From assembly GCA_030847615.1 (NCBI GenBank), contig JAUMIR010000004.1, positions 227,148,501 through 227,212,500 of the forward strand: DNA of 64,000 nt, read 5' to 3'. Each line of letters begins with the position of its first letter. The first letter of the stretch is position 1. The position numbers and the translations under genes were made by a program. The stretch is from Gambelia wislizenii. Lineage: Eukaryota; Chordata; Lepidosauria; Squamata; Crotaphytidae. The notes below the pieces were generated by a model. The model was not told the origin of the DNA. It saw nothing but the letters and a program-made list of their open reading frames with translations, and made no database searches. Below, one piece after another: positions 47,102-58,580 of this stretch.

Positions 47102-48570
47102 AAAACAAAACAAAAGATAGCTTGCTGCTCGAATGTCAAAATCCACATGAAAAGCAGTGGTCAGAACAGAGTAAAGTACAGTAGCAGCAGCAAGAGGAGG
47201 AGAAAGGAGTCCTTGGGTTATGATCCCTTCTTTCAGCCATTTGACCAAGAGGCACTTGATCTAACCTTTATCTTGTCCAAATAGTTATGACAGGAGTTTA
47301 CACTCATTTGGCTTCTGGCTTTTCTCAGGGAGTTATATTTAGACAAATGACTTCAAAATATTCCCTTGCTAATTACTCTTTGGAACTTGCCAGGTCCATC
47401 CTGGCCACAGGCCGCTAAAAAAAGTGAGGAAGAGGAGGAGAGAGAGAAACAACAAGAAGTTATTAAGGGAGTTAACATTTATTGTAATTGTTTTTTACAG
47501 TCACACATGACAGCTCAGACCAGATGTTTCTGCTGCATCACTAAATACATAATCATGTGGCCAATAAAAACAAGGAAGGACACATTGGAAGTCTTCATAA
47601 CTTAGGAAAAGCATTGTACTGTATTTCATTTATAACACAGCTTCTTTTCTTTTCTTTTTAAAAAAGCACTAAACTTATTGTTTTGAGAGTTTTTGTAATT
47701 GCTTCTGGCTTTACTGTTCTATGGAAATGGAGCAGTAGTTCAGGGGCAGAGGATAGCACAAAAGAGGGTAGGATTTTCATGGCTTTTCCAGGTAATTTTA
47801 TTTGTTTGTTTACACAACAAATGTACAGTTATTACTACAGGGTATCCAGATAACTCCCCTCAAGTTAGCACATCTGTTGTGTCAACAGGGCCTTTCCACA
47901 GACTCAAAGCACAGGGTTTTTCTGGTGGCTGACAGGCAGGCAGTAACGCTTCCATTGCTACTGTATTCTGAATGTTGTATGGGAAGTGGATATAAGAGGA
48001 TCAGAGGGCCCTTAGTTTAAAGAAGGCTGAGTTTCTCACAATATGTACACCTTCTTGGTTTTTGCCAGGCATTGTTACCTTGGAGTCTACTTACTCCATT
48101 CTGTTTTGGGGCTGTTTGTAGTGATTTTGTGGATCTCTACTAGAGCTATTCCAAAGGGTTTTTTAAAAAGACAGTTTGCTGAGGTAATCCTATTGTTTAA
48201 ACTTGTAATCCTCCCCCAGTAGAATTATAGGGTTATAGTACAAAAGTGCCATTTCACTGATATGCTATGGTGCTATAACATGCTCTCCCTAAAAAAAGGA
48301 GAGAAATGAAGGTAAGGCAAGACTTTTTTTTTTTTTGTTCTGATATGTCTTGGAATGAAATGAATGAAAAAGGAATAAGGTAGGAACAAAGTGCAGCAGC
48401 TGGTGTCAGGAACTGTTGAGAAATAGTCTGGGATAACAGAACATTTTTATATGTAAGAAAACCCAGAGAACTATAGCAACAAGTAACCACAACCTCCCAA
48501 CCCTTTGCCCCATCTGGAGGAGCTCACACGCAATGGTGACTATAGAGCTTTTATATTTGTAAAACCTAAA
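47102..48570. other. Unassigned non-coding DNA
   Basis: No gene or transposon recognised. Confidence 0.45.
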
Positions 48571-48785
48571 TAGCCTAAAAGCACCAGAGCCTATCTGATC
48601 TTGGAAACCAAGCAGGGTCAGACCTGGTTAGTACTTGGATGGGAAACCAAGCGCTGTAGGGTATATTTCAGAGGAAGGGACTGGCAAAGCCACCTCTGAG
48701 TATTCCTTGCTTAAGAAAACCCAATGAAATTCATGGGGCTTCCATAAGTCAACAGGTGACTGGAAGACATGTATACACACATACA
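48571..48785 (+). mobile_element. 5S rRNA-derived SINE
   Basis: Positions 48577-48662 resemble 5S rRNA: GAGCCTATCTGATCTTGGAA, AAGCAGGGTCAGACCTGGTT, AGTACTTGGATGGGAAACC (the internal pol III control region) and GCTGTAGGG. A non-5S tail follows, GGACTGGCAAAGCCACCTCT to GGAAGACATGTATACACACA. The tail and mutations show a SINE (5S class), not a working 5S gene. Confidence 0.85.
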
Positions 48786-49382
48786 ATATCTACTCACGAT
48801 TAGGGCTGCAGTCTTAAAACCCAATACTTGAGAATAAGTCCTTTTGAACATACAGAACATATATCTGAGTAAACATGGATAGAACTGTGTGACATGAACA
48901 TGTTCAAAATTGAACATTTGGACCAGGTGTCTATTTTGTTTTCTTAATTCAGAAAACTGAGAAAAGAGGAGGGATTGTAGCAGTATCCACTTTGTCTATT
49001 AGATTTTCACCAGCTTATGAAGATAGTGTTTTTCTGCTTTGGAAGAATTTGAAATTCAGGTCCAAATTGATAGTATTGTACAGGTGCTAGTTAGAGTATT
49101 GAATATTTACCAGCAGTAAAATGAAGCCTTCTAAAATTTTGGAATTTATGAAGACAGTTTGAGCCGTGCCTTTGTGGAGACTGTATTTCATGTTTGAACA
49201 AGGGTAGTATTTTGTATCATATACACTACTAAATCTGTGGATTTTGTTCTTTTTACATATTTATCCTTTAAAAGGAGTCTTTAATTTAAAAATTCTTGCA
49301 TTTACCCCACTTTGAACAATGAGAACCTCCTGGAGTGCAGCAAGTTTAGATTGGCATTTTGTGATATTTCTGTTTATTGACA
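48786..49382. other. Unassigned non-coding DNA
   Basis: Nothing recognised. Confidence 0.45.
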
Positions 49383-49572
49383 ACAGGACAGTAAGAGCTG
49401 TTAGGAAGTGGAATACACTGCCTCATAGTGTGGTGGAATCTCCTTCTTTGGAAATTTTTAAGCAGAGGTGAGATGGCTATCTGTCGGGAATGATTTGATT
49501 GTGTATTCCTGCATGTCAGGAGGTTGGACTGGATGTGGTCTCTTCCAGCTCTATGATTCTATGATTCTATGA
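49383..49572 (+). mobile_element. CR1 3' end fragment
   Basis: GACAGTAAGAGCTGTTAGGAAG, TGGTGGAATCTCCTTCTTTGG, GAGGTTGGACTGGATGTGG and the ATTCTATGATTCTATGA tail follow the CR1 order. Encodes the last few ORF2 codons in degenerate form. Confidence 0.88.
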
Positions 49573-49589
49573 ATAGGGCAGGAATAATG

Positions 49590-49690
49590 TTGCCCACCAG
49601 ATGTTGCTGGACTACAAGTCCCAGCAGCCTTAGCCAGCATAACCAATAGTGTTCGGGGGGGGGGGTTGAAGTCCAAAAACATCTAGAAGT
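49590..49690. repeat. Palindromic interspersed repeat
   Basis: Arms CCAGATGTTGCTGGACTACA and its inverted counterpart TTGAAGTCCAAAAACATCTAG surround CAGCCTTAGCCAGCATAACC and a G-run. MITE-like, family not named. Confidence 0.5.
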
Positions 49691-50795
49691 CTGGATATAT
49701 ACAAATAAATAGGGTGCACATAGGTGGAGAGAATGCAAATGTAAATATTGGAAAAGACAGCCAGATCCCACTGATCCTGGCTGTTTAGATCTTAAGAGAG
49801 ACAGCCAGCAACACATGATAATTAACAGAGCACAATCTCAGCTCTCCATCTCTATATCCTTAGTCTCCCACATGGGATGGGGAGCTGAAGGAGTCCTCTA
49901 ACCTTCTTAGTTCCTACTAAGGAGACACATCTCTTCAATATTATTGGCTATTAACCTTTTGTCATGCTTAAAGGCTGAGGAAGGAAATGCCTTGGGGAAT
50001 CCCACATCTACTCAGAGAAATCTGATAGGAAACCAGCAGGAAATCTAATGTTGTTACTGCTATGTGCCTGTTATTCGAATCCTGGTCTCCAGAATCACAG
50101 TCCAATGCTCAAACCACTACACTACACTGGCTCTTGTCTTATTTAGAAGAAAACTTTCACAACCTCTGTTAAGCTTCAGCATGCTTTTGGCTACTTGGCA
50201 CACACAGAGACTCCTTTCTTCTCCAGAGGGAATGAAAGAAAAAGTGATTTTACTTTGGATTACTCATATCTTTACCTTCCACTAGAAAAAGCAGAGAAGA
50301 AGGCACTGGGGAACGTGTAGGTAGAAATGGGGGGCTCCGGTTTGGCTAGCCCTTTCTTGTTTGCCCAAGAGCTTAGGACAGAGAAAAAGCTATGACATGG
50401 TAAATCTAATATGAAACTGATAATATAAATAATTTGTATTTTCCTATCTGTACCTCAGTGTGTAACTGCTCTATTGGATAATACCTTAAATGCCATTAGT
50501 GACCAATGTAACATAATTCTCCCATCTCACATTGTTTGAAAATTTTAAAAAAACCTGTGGTATTTTTCAGAAACTTAAGAAGCATTTTTGCTGCTCTGCT
50601 ATTCAATCAGAAGGACATGCAAATAGGATCCCTACCCCCTTTACAGTGGCATACTGCAGGCAAGCTACCTATTCCTTCAGGTAAATGTTCTCCTATGAGA
50701 TTTCTTTAATCCTTTCCTTAGTTTTGATTCTGGTTTTGATTTTCTAGAGGTTTTCTTCTCTCTGTTGCAAGTGCTGGAGTGTGTATCCTCATTTG
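49691..50795. other. Unassigned, with a SINE head remnant
   Basis: Positions 50075-50135 on the minus strand carry AGTGTAGTGTAGTGGTTTGA and the B-box region of the tRNA SINE. The remainder is unassigned. Confidence 0.45.
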
Positions 50796-50940
50796 TAGGG
50801 AGCCCTGGTGGTGCAGTGGTTCAATGCCAGTATTACAAGCCACAAGGTTATAAGTTTGATCCCAGAGTGCTCCAAGGCTGACTCAGTTGTCCATCCTTCT
50901 GTAGGCCGGTAAATTGAGTACCTTCTGTAGGTAACACACC
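50796..50940 (+). mobile_element. Sauria-type tRNA SINE, 3'-incomplete
   Basis: Head GGGAGCCCTGGTGGTGCAGT, then GGTTATAAGTTTGATCCC (B-box region), CAAGGCTGACTCAGTTGTCC and CCGGTAAATTGAGTACC, in the order of squamate Sauria SINEs. The BovB-like 3' tail is absent. Its presence supports a squamate host. Confidence 0.75.
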
Positions 50941-51119
50941 AGTCATCACCTCATATCTACTGTTTAAAGTGAGGAGTGCCCATTTAAATAGCCAAATACT
51001 TCCATTAATGGCAATCACTGCACTTTTAAAACATCTTCAGTCCAAGAATTGTTTGCCTGTAGGTCAAAATACGAAAGGGAAGGAGTTGAGAGAAACATAT
51101 GCCACCAACAAGTGAACAG

Positions 51120-51476
51120 CATACCCTCCAGTATTGCACAAATAAAAACTGTGACACGTGGCTAAACAACAACAATGTGTGATCAAGTTGGCAAAAGTTA
51201 TAAATGAGAAAAAACACACAAGTTAGGAGAGCCTGTGGCAGTTTGCTTTTGCCTAAATTTACTGGGAAGGGCAACATTCTGCCCCCCCCCCCAGTTAACT
51301 GAGTGCAAATTACTTTTGCACTTTGAACTCAGTTTGTAGCTATTGAAGTAACCTGAGGACAATGGGGAAAATGGAAGAAGAGAGAGAAACTGGAACATTT
51401 TAAAAGCAGCTGAAAAAGTGAGTCAGAGGATTAATCAGTACAGTCCTTAACCAAACTGGGACAGTTGGATAGTATG
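51120..51476 (+). mobile_element. CATACCCTCCAAC-family MITE, 357 bp
   Basis: Starts CATACCCTCCAGTATTGC and ends CAGTTGGATAGTATG, flanked by GAACAG at 51114-51119 and 51477-51482. This uninterrupted copy defines the family body. Confidence 0.78.
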
Positions 51477-51482
51477 GAACAG

Positions 51483-53233
51483 GAGAGAATATTTTCCACT
51501 TCTGTTTTTGGATGTTGGCCAATACCAATCACATGTTTCTTAGAACCAAAACTAGCAGTTCTTCAGTTTGTTGCTCTTCCATATCTAATTTTGACCAGTA
51601 GCTGTTTTATCTTTAGTCTGTCAAGAACATGGGACATTTAGAGTTGTATGCTTTTGCTTCCCTCCCATATGGTTTCTCTGAAACCAGTCCCTTGATTCTT
51701 AGCTTTGACAGCAGTGTTGTCCTTCTCACAGCTTAAGAAAGTTTGCATAGAGTGCATTTAATTGGCAAGTATTTGTGAAAAGTGACAAATAAAGCACAGT
51801 GCAATTAGTAAGCAGATTTCTCTCTTTAGTCAGAGTAGTTGACCAGAAATCCTGTGCCTTGTCTTCCCTACTCCCTTCCCTCACCCTGATACTAGTATAA
51901 AATATAGTGTCTGCTGTGGAAAATCTCTGCTTTTTCAATATTCTCCTGCTCCAATTTTCTCCTTTGTGGCAGTCATTCTGTTCTCAAATCGCTCACTCCT
52001 TCCCCCTTCACCTTTCTGTTTCTTAGTTCAAGCTGAAAATGAGATTTTATAGGCCTCCCATTTTGTTGCTCTTTTGAGATTAGTGGGATTGGAACGTCTT
52101 CTCTTAAGACCTTGATCAAAAAGAAAAGAGAAAATGCCAACTGACTAGAAGAGGATACTGACAGAAAGCAAGAATAAGGAGCGGGATGGGGTAAGTAGGG
52201 GGTGGGGGTGGATGCTTCAAAATAGGGTGGAGATAATCTAGTTTTTGGTCACTCTTTTCCAGCTGGTATTTCATAATCAATCTGCCAAAAAGAAAAATAA
52301 TAATAGTGAGCTATATCTAACCTACCTGCTGCATAGTCTGTTGCAACTTCCACATGCCTCAGAAAAAGTGACGAAAGAGCATATCTTTGAAAATGTTCTT
52401 TGGCAAGATTTGCGCTAAAACTGCACCGTTACATGTCATATGTCTACCTCAGAGCAGTGAGACATTTCAGAAGAAGAGTGCTCACCCAGGTTTCAGTGTC
52501 CTTTGGAAATTGGTCACAGCAATTTATACTATTTGTAATGTTTGCATTAATTCACAAATACACTAGCTGAGCATAAAGTGGAGGCACAGTGCTCAGTTCC
52601 CAGACTACCCCAGCCAGTGTGGTTACTGGCTATAGCTGTTAAAAAAAACAACAACCCCAAAAACTTTTCCCAAGTTCTGGAGGTTTATAGTTTTCACTGT
52701 GACATGGATGCTCCAAAATAGGTTGAAGATGATCTAGTTTTTGGTCATTCTTTTCCAGTTGATATTTCAGAATCAATATACCAAAAAGGAAAGAAAAAGT
52801 TAGCACTAGTGAGCTGTTCAGTAAATACATTAGTCACTGGATTGTACATCAGAGTTTTGGAGAATTTCCTCCTCTGACTAATAGGCTTCACTAGTCTTAA
52901 TGCTTCTACTGGCCTGACATCTCTGTTTTCCATGAAAATGCCTTTATAGTATTGCATGGACACCTGTGAACTGGAGCAAAGCTGACCTACTTTGGAAATG
53001 CTTCCAGATCAAAGATAATACTCTACTTAAATCTCTCTCTTTTAAATAGTATGTATAATTTGTTCCCATTTGCAAGCTTTTGGAAATAACCTAACATCAA
53101 TATTCATTAGAATAGGAATGGGTCATCCTGATTTCAGAGCATTTTAACAAAAGATGCTTAATTTTTTTTTTAATCCTTGCTTTCATAATATTACATTGAC
53201 CTTTTTCACTGAGCATGCTCAGATATACAGTAT
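51483..53233. other. Unassigned DNA with an internal duplication
   Basis: A ~110-bp stretch at 52208-52318 recurs directly at 52703-52817 (AATCTAGTTTTTGGTC / GATCTAGTTTTTGGTC; CTTTTCCAG; TATTTCA; AATCAAT). No gene. Confidence 0.55.
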
Positions 53234-54093
53234 GGAATTTATCAGACCAGCATTTCAAAACACTGTACAGTTGTCCCTTCATATTCACTGGGGTTGGTTC
53301 CAGGACCCCCGTGGATACCAAAATCCGTGAATACTCAAGTCCCATTATATGCAATGACATAGCAAAATGGTGTCCCTTATATAAGATGGCAAAATCAAGG
53401 TTTGCTTTTTGGGTTATTATTTTTAAAGAATATTTTCAAGCTGTGTTATAAAGTACTTAAATCCGTGGATACTAAATCCGTGGATACGGAGGGACAACTG
53501 TAATTCCATAAATGAGGAAAGCAGAAACACAGTGGCATTATTATACTTATTATCACACGTCGTTGTAATCACGTGAAAGAACCACTACAGACTTATCACA
53601 TGACCACCACTAGCACTTTAAGAACAGGACTTTACTTCCATGATTTCAGCGATTCTCATGAGAAGACGCAAGCATGCTTAAAAAAACCCCCAAACCCCTT
53701 AATTTGCAAAGTAAATGAACACACAAACAATTAAACAAACCTAAAAAGGTGAAAACAAACTGGGACAGTTCATAAAAAGGGCATCTTGTGGATAGTTTTC
53801 ATGTTCTCACCCAGAAGTTTTCTTGCTGGGAACAGGGAGGAGGAAAGAGGACTGCCCATTCACTCTGTAATCTCGCAATTACAGTGGACGTGTTTTTGCA
53901 TACTCTTCAATACCATGAAAAAAGCTATAATGAGAGCTAATGACAGCTTGTCCCATCAATTAAAAGCAATGCCTTTTTCACAGCTGGAGCACAGTTTGAC
54001 CACATGAACATGATAATGTCATGTGATAGCGGAAACCATTCACGCTACCATGACATCGTAGTTGTGCAACTTTTGCCGTGTCTGATAAAGTCC
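53234..54093 (-). mobile_element. Harbinger-like MITE with a nested Tigger MITE
   Basis: TIR GGAATTTATCAGAC at 53234 and GTCTGATAAAGTCC ending 54093; flanks TAT and CAT. The body matches 20244-20835 and 23900-24490. A Tigger-like MITE at 53268-53500 splits the phrase CTGTA-ATTCC that is continuous in the sister copies. Minus-strand donor-like GGGTGAGAA has its GT at 53810/53809. Confidence 0.75.
53268..53500 (+). mobile_element. Tigger-like MITE, 233 bp, nested
   Basis: CAGTTGTCCCTTCATATTC to GGAGGGACAACTG, flanked by TA (53266-53267 and 53501-53502). The sister Harbinger-like copy at 20244 supplies the empty site CTGTAACTCC, proving a TA duplication. Confidence 0.87.
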
Positions 54094-54096
54094 CAT

Positions 54097-55354
54097 ATTT
54101 TGACTGTTGTATTACTGCTTTTTTTATAATATAGAAAAGATTGCCACCCCAGGCTGCAGGATATCCCATATTCTGGCTCTGAATACTACATGTGAGGCTA
54201 AACAGGGAAGGCTTCTACAGCATAGGAACTGAGGTTTGCAGACTGGCAAGGTTTTGTATACCCAAAAGCTGTTGCACTGAGAAGGATTGGTAAAGTTTAC
54301 ATCTGGCCCTGTTCATTTTTGCTGCCCTGCCCTTTGCTTCAGCCACTGCTGGGACATGACCTCTGAGACCCTTCATAAACTGGAATGTAGCACTAGGCTT
54401 GAAAGGAGCTGAGGAACTGTGCTTAGCAGTATTTGGTTTTGCTTTATGTGTTGCTTTGTAGTCACAAGGTGTGTATGTGTGTGTGTGGGGGGGGGATATG
54501 CACAGAGACTGGTTCCTACATCACGTTTATGCATGCGTGTGGGTCCTAAGCAGATTGAGGCTCAGCCCTGTTAGCTTTTGATCTTTTTTGAACTTGAAGT
54601 GAAAAATCCAAATGATATGCACACCTACACATGCAGATTAAAACTATTTTTTTCAATGAAATGCAGAGATGGAGATTAGAGTCAGGAAAATGACATCCCT
54701 TTACAATCTGCCACATGAAGCAGATTATTTCCCATTGTTTTCGGGATCAGGCTGGCTCTTTGGCTACATAACTAGCATACCTTTCACTTTCCCATCAAAT
54801 ATCAGAAATAAAAAAAATGGAGTATTGTGCCCTTCTCTTTGTTTGGTTCTTCTTCTTTTGCTTGAAAAAGATGATGTCTGTATCACACAGCCTTTCTTTC
54901 AGTTGATACCCTAGGGCAGAAACTAAAAATACACCCACTGTTGTCCATATTATGAAACTGGGTTCAATGCTTTTTGTACAGTTCTGGCTGGCTGCAGGCA
55001 CAGAGATTACAGTGTGTTCTTTTCTGAGGAAGCAGTTAGCAGCAGTCCAGCACGCAATGCATTTCATTTGTCCTGAGACACCCAGATCTATACATGGAAG
55101 CTAGCCCAGGGGCTTTCCTCTTGGCAGCTACTTTTCCAATCTATGCTCTATGTGTCTTCCAAAATCAGGCCAGAATTAATGTACTAGCTTCATTTAAGGA
55201 GGATAATTATTATACAGGCAGGGCAAGTTCCTTCCTAACTCATCCAAGAATTTGTGAACTTCAGAACAGAGTTTGGAACATTATTACGCACATGACCCTC
55301 CACACCAAATATTTAATTGTTACTTTCTTTTCTCCCCCAGCTCATAACGTTTTA
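54097..55354. other. Unassigned non-coding DNA
   Basis: A (GT)n then G-run lies at 54469-54494. No gene recognised. Confidence 0.45.
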
Positions 55355-55415
55355 CCATTCTCTCTCTCTCTCTCTCTCTCTGGCTTCTCTTTGCAAACGA
55401 AGATTCAGGAAGGAC

Positions 55416-56238
55416 TCATCCTGCGTTTTCTGTAAACGAGCTGATGACTAAAAAGCCCAATCTGAGATAGACAAGTCCGGTTGCAGAAAACACAGCAGAA
55501 GTTTTCCTTGGGTGATGTTTCCGGGTTGTGATTCTTTCTGCATTGTTGTTTCTCTTCAAGACTTGTTCGGCGTGAGTTCTCAAATAAGGCTGCAGCATTG
55601 TGGATAGTGTGTCTCCATGCCTCCGATGTGAGGCCAGGGTGGACCATTGTTGGTGATCAATTTGACCGAGCCTGAGATGTTGTTTCAGGGAGTCCTTGTA
55701 TCGCTTTTTTGGAGTGCCCCTCTTATGCTGACCCGTGGTGAGTTCACCGTAGAATACTATTTTGGGGAGGCGATGGTCCTCCATCCTAGAAACATGCCCT
55801 GCCCAGCGCAGCTGTGTTCTCAATATCATGGCCTCAATGCTGGTGATCCCTGCTTGCTCAAGGACAGCAACATTCGTCACATAGTCAGTCCAGTGTATAT
55901 TTAGGATTGTGCATATACAGCGCTGATGGAAGTGTTCGAGGAGTCGTAAGTGGTGACCCATGTTTCAGACCCATAAAGGAGAATAGACAGTACAATGGCT
56001 CTATGCACACTGATTTTTGTGTTTCGCCTCAAGTGTTTATTACTCTAGACTCTTTTGCAAAGTCTTCCAAATGCGCTATATGCCTTTGCTAGTCTGTGAT
56101 TGATCTCTTTGTCGATCTTGGCATCTGAGGAGATGATGCTTCACAGGTAGGTGAACTACTGAATGGACTTAAGCACAGAGTTGCTGGCGGCAATGTGGGG
56201 ATGGTGGTGTTCGTCCTGTGGTGCAGGCTGGTAAAGAA
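55416..56238 (-). pseudogene. LINE C-terminal region
   Basis: Follows the RT after a frameshift. Open part 55961-55416: GHHLRLLEHFHQRCICTILN, LRTQLRWAGHVSRMEDHRLP, KRGTPKKRYKDSLKQHLRL, then a motif FCNRTCLSQIGLFSHQ, which has paired cysteines and a histidine but lacks the final ligand (Y in its place). The region resembles the end domain of RTE/L2-like LINEs, where it probably helps bind element RNA. Sequence 56238-55962 contains the thumb/connector with shifts. Confidence 0.75.
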
Positions 56239-56239
56239 C

Positions 56240-57430
56240 TTACGTTTTCTTCAGGTTGACTTCCAGCCCAAACAGCTCTGCAGCTGTTGTGAAGCAGGAT
56301 GTTAGGCGCTGCAGAGCTGCTTCTGTGTGGGCAACAAGGGCAGCATCATCAGCGAAGAGCAGCTCGTGGACTAGATAGTTTAGAGTCTTAGTGTGAGCCA
56401 TCAGACGGCTTAAGTTAAACAAGCTAACATCAGTACGGTAACGTATATAGATGCCGTCGTCTTCTTCAAGCTCTGCCGCAGCCCTTTGGAGCATCATGCT
56501 GAAGAAGATTGTAAATAAAGTTGGAGCAAGAACACAACCTTGCTTCACTCCATTAATTATTAGAAAGGGCTCTGAAAGAGCATCGCCATATCTGACTTGA
56601 CCACGCTGGCCCTCGTGTAGCAAGATAATCATTTTAAGGAATTTGGGAGGACATCCTAGTCTTTCCAGGATTTGCCACAGACCTTTCCTACTCACGGTGT
56701 CGAAGGCTTTGGTGAGGTCAACAAATGTTACATAGAGACCCTTGTTCTGCTCTCTACATTTCTCTTGCAGTTGTCTAAAGGCAAATACCATATCTGTAGT
56801 TCTCGTATTGGCTCTGAAGCCACATTGGCTTTCAGGAAGAAGTTCTGCAATGGCAGGAACTAATCTGTTCAGGAGTATCCTTGCAAGGATTTTTCCAGCA
56901 ATAGAGAGCAGTGTTATGCCTCGATAGTTTGAGCAATTGGATTTTGCTCCTTTTTTCTTGTACAGGGTGATGATGATTGCATCTCGGAGATCTGATGGCA
57001 GTTCCCCCTTTTCCCAGCAATTCACAGGCAGTTCGTGGAATTTATCATGGAGTACATGACCTCCGTGTTTCCAAACTTCAGGTGGGATTCCATCAATCCC
57101 AGCTGCCTTGCCGTTTTTCATCTGCTGTATGGCCTTAAGGGTCTCTTCCAAAGTGGGAGCTATGCCCAATTCATTTTTCATCGGTTTTTGTATCATATGT
57201 TGGATAGCTGAGCCTTGTACTACTCGGCTGGCACTAAAGAGACTTTGAAAGTGTTCAGACCATCGATTCAGGATGGAGGCTTTATCAGTAATTAATGTTT
57301 GACCATCTGTACTGTATAAGGAGCTTTGGACCTGATAAGTAGGTCCAAACACTGCCTTAAGAGCTTCATAAAATTCTCTGGAGTCCCCCAGATCTGCACA
57401 GCGTTGTGTCTTTTCTGCTATATTGATCCA
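56240..57430 (-). pseudogene. LINE reverse transcriptase domain
   Basis: Open from 57430 down to a TAA at 56242-56240. RT motifs in order: NGKAAGIDGIPPEVWKHGG, YRGITLLSIAGKILARILL, LPESQCGFRANTRTTDMVFA, LYVTFVDLTKAFDTVSRKGL (catalytic D), INGVKQGCVLAPTLFTIFFS and ELLFADDAALVAHTE (catalytic FADD). All catalytic aspartates are present. Upstream it is in frame with the linker across one TAG (57431-57433), where the family has tryptophan. The TAA near LEVNLKKT and later shifts disable the protein. Confidence 0.87.
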
Positions 57431-58580
57431 CTACTTGTTCTGCATGTCTTGGAGTTTTTGTTGAAGTTTACTACATGTGAGGCGGAAAGCTGCTTTTCTT
57501 ACGTGGCAAGTTGGCTGGGCAAGGTATGCCTGGTGAGCAGTTCTCTTCTTTGCCAACAGCTCCTGGATCTCTTGGTTGTTTTCATCAAACCAGTCTTGAT
57601 TTTTCTTGTGGGAAAACCCGAGGCATTCTTCCGCAGACTGGAGGATACTGTTTTTGATATGTTGCCAAAGCACTATAGGAGAAGGATCTATAGAATGGTC
57701 TGCAAGTTTTGTTTGCAGGTTTGCCTGGAAGTTGTCTCTCATGGTAGCTTGTTGAAGATTGTTGACTTGGAGTCTCCTCTTTAAGATGCCACCCCTCTTA
57801 GGTTTGAACTTAAGATGAAGATATAGTTTACATCTGATGAGGCAATGATCTGTCTGGCATTCTGCACTGGGCATCACTCAAGTATGGTGGACATCACGAA
57901 TGTTTCTCTAGCGGACTAGAACATAGTCAATGAGGTCCCAATGTTTGGATCGGGGATGCATCCAGGTTGTCTTCAAGCTGTCTTTCTGCTGAAAGATAGT
58001 GTTTGTAATAGTCAGCTGTTGTTCTGCACAGAACTCTAGCAAGAGGCGGCCGTTATCATTGCAATTTCCAACACCATGTTTGCCTAAGACACCTTTCCAG
58101 GCTTCAGAGTTCTTTCCTACTCTGGCATTGAAGTCACCAAGGATAATTTTATCTTCTACAGGGACTTTTTGTATGAGGTGGCGTAGGTCTGTGTAGAATT
58201 TGTCTTTCTCTACAGGGTCAGCTTGCATAGTTGGGGCATATATACTAAAGAGAACAACATGTGGGAGGCATAAGGAAATGATGCGATCAGAGTGTCCTGT
58301 TGGCAAGGTTTTGAGTTCGGAGGCAATGGAGTTTTTAATCATCAAGCCTACTCCTGAAAGATGTTTTTCAGTTTTTCGGTTTGCCAGACCAGTAAAGTGT
58401 GTAGCCGGCGCCATGTTCTTTAAGGCTGCCTTCCTCATGGAGACGAACTTCACTAAGAGCAGCGATGTCAATATTAAGTCGTGATAGTTCATGGACTATT
58501 AGAGCAGAACAACACTCAGGCTGTCCACTATCTTCAGAGTCTCGCATGGTTCTGGTGTTCCAGCATGCAAGCGTCAGTTT
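57431..58580 (-). pseudogene. LINE APE endonuclease and linker
   Basis: The N-terminal codons (58570-58440) include LTLACWNTRTMRDSEDSGQ and DIAALSEVRLHEE, typical of an AP-endonuclease fold; a frameshift near 58430 follows. The open part 58492-57908 has HLSGVGLMIKNSIASELKTL, ISLCLPHVVLFSIYAPTMQA, KIILGDFNARVGKNSEAWK (catalytic GDFNA) and HPRSKHWDLIDYVLV (catalytic D-x-I-D-Y region). Linker 57877-57431 (SAECQTDHCLIRCKL, TDH motif). Stops near 57908 and 57881 and TAG 57431 lie in one continuous frame. The enzyme nicks target DNA for reverse transcription. Confidence 0.85.

Noticed and set aside
48577..48662. 5S rRNA gene
   Set aside because: Substitutions relative to 5S and a SINE tail in place of the normal 3' end.
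57326..58484. Plus-strand frames over the LINE
   Set aside because: Antisense shadows of the endonuclease and linker.
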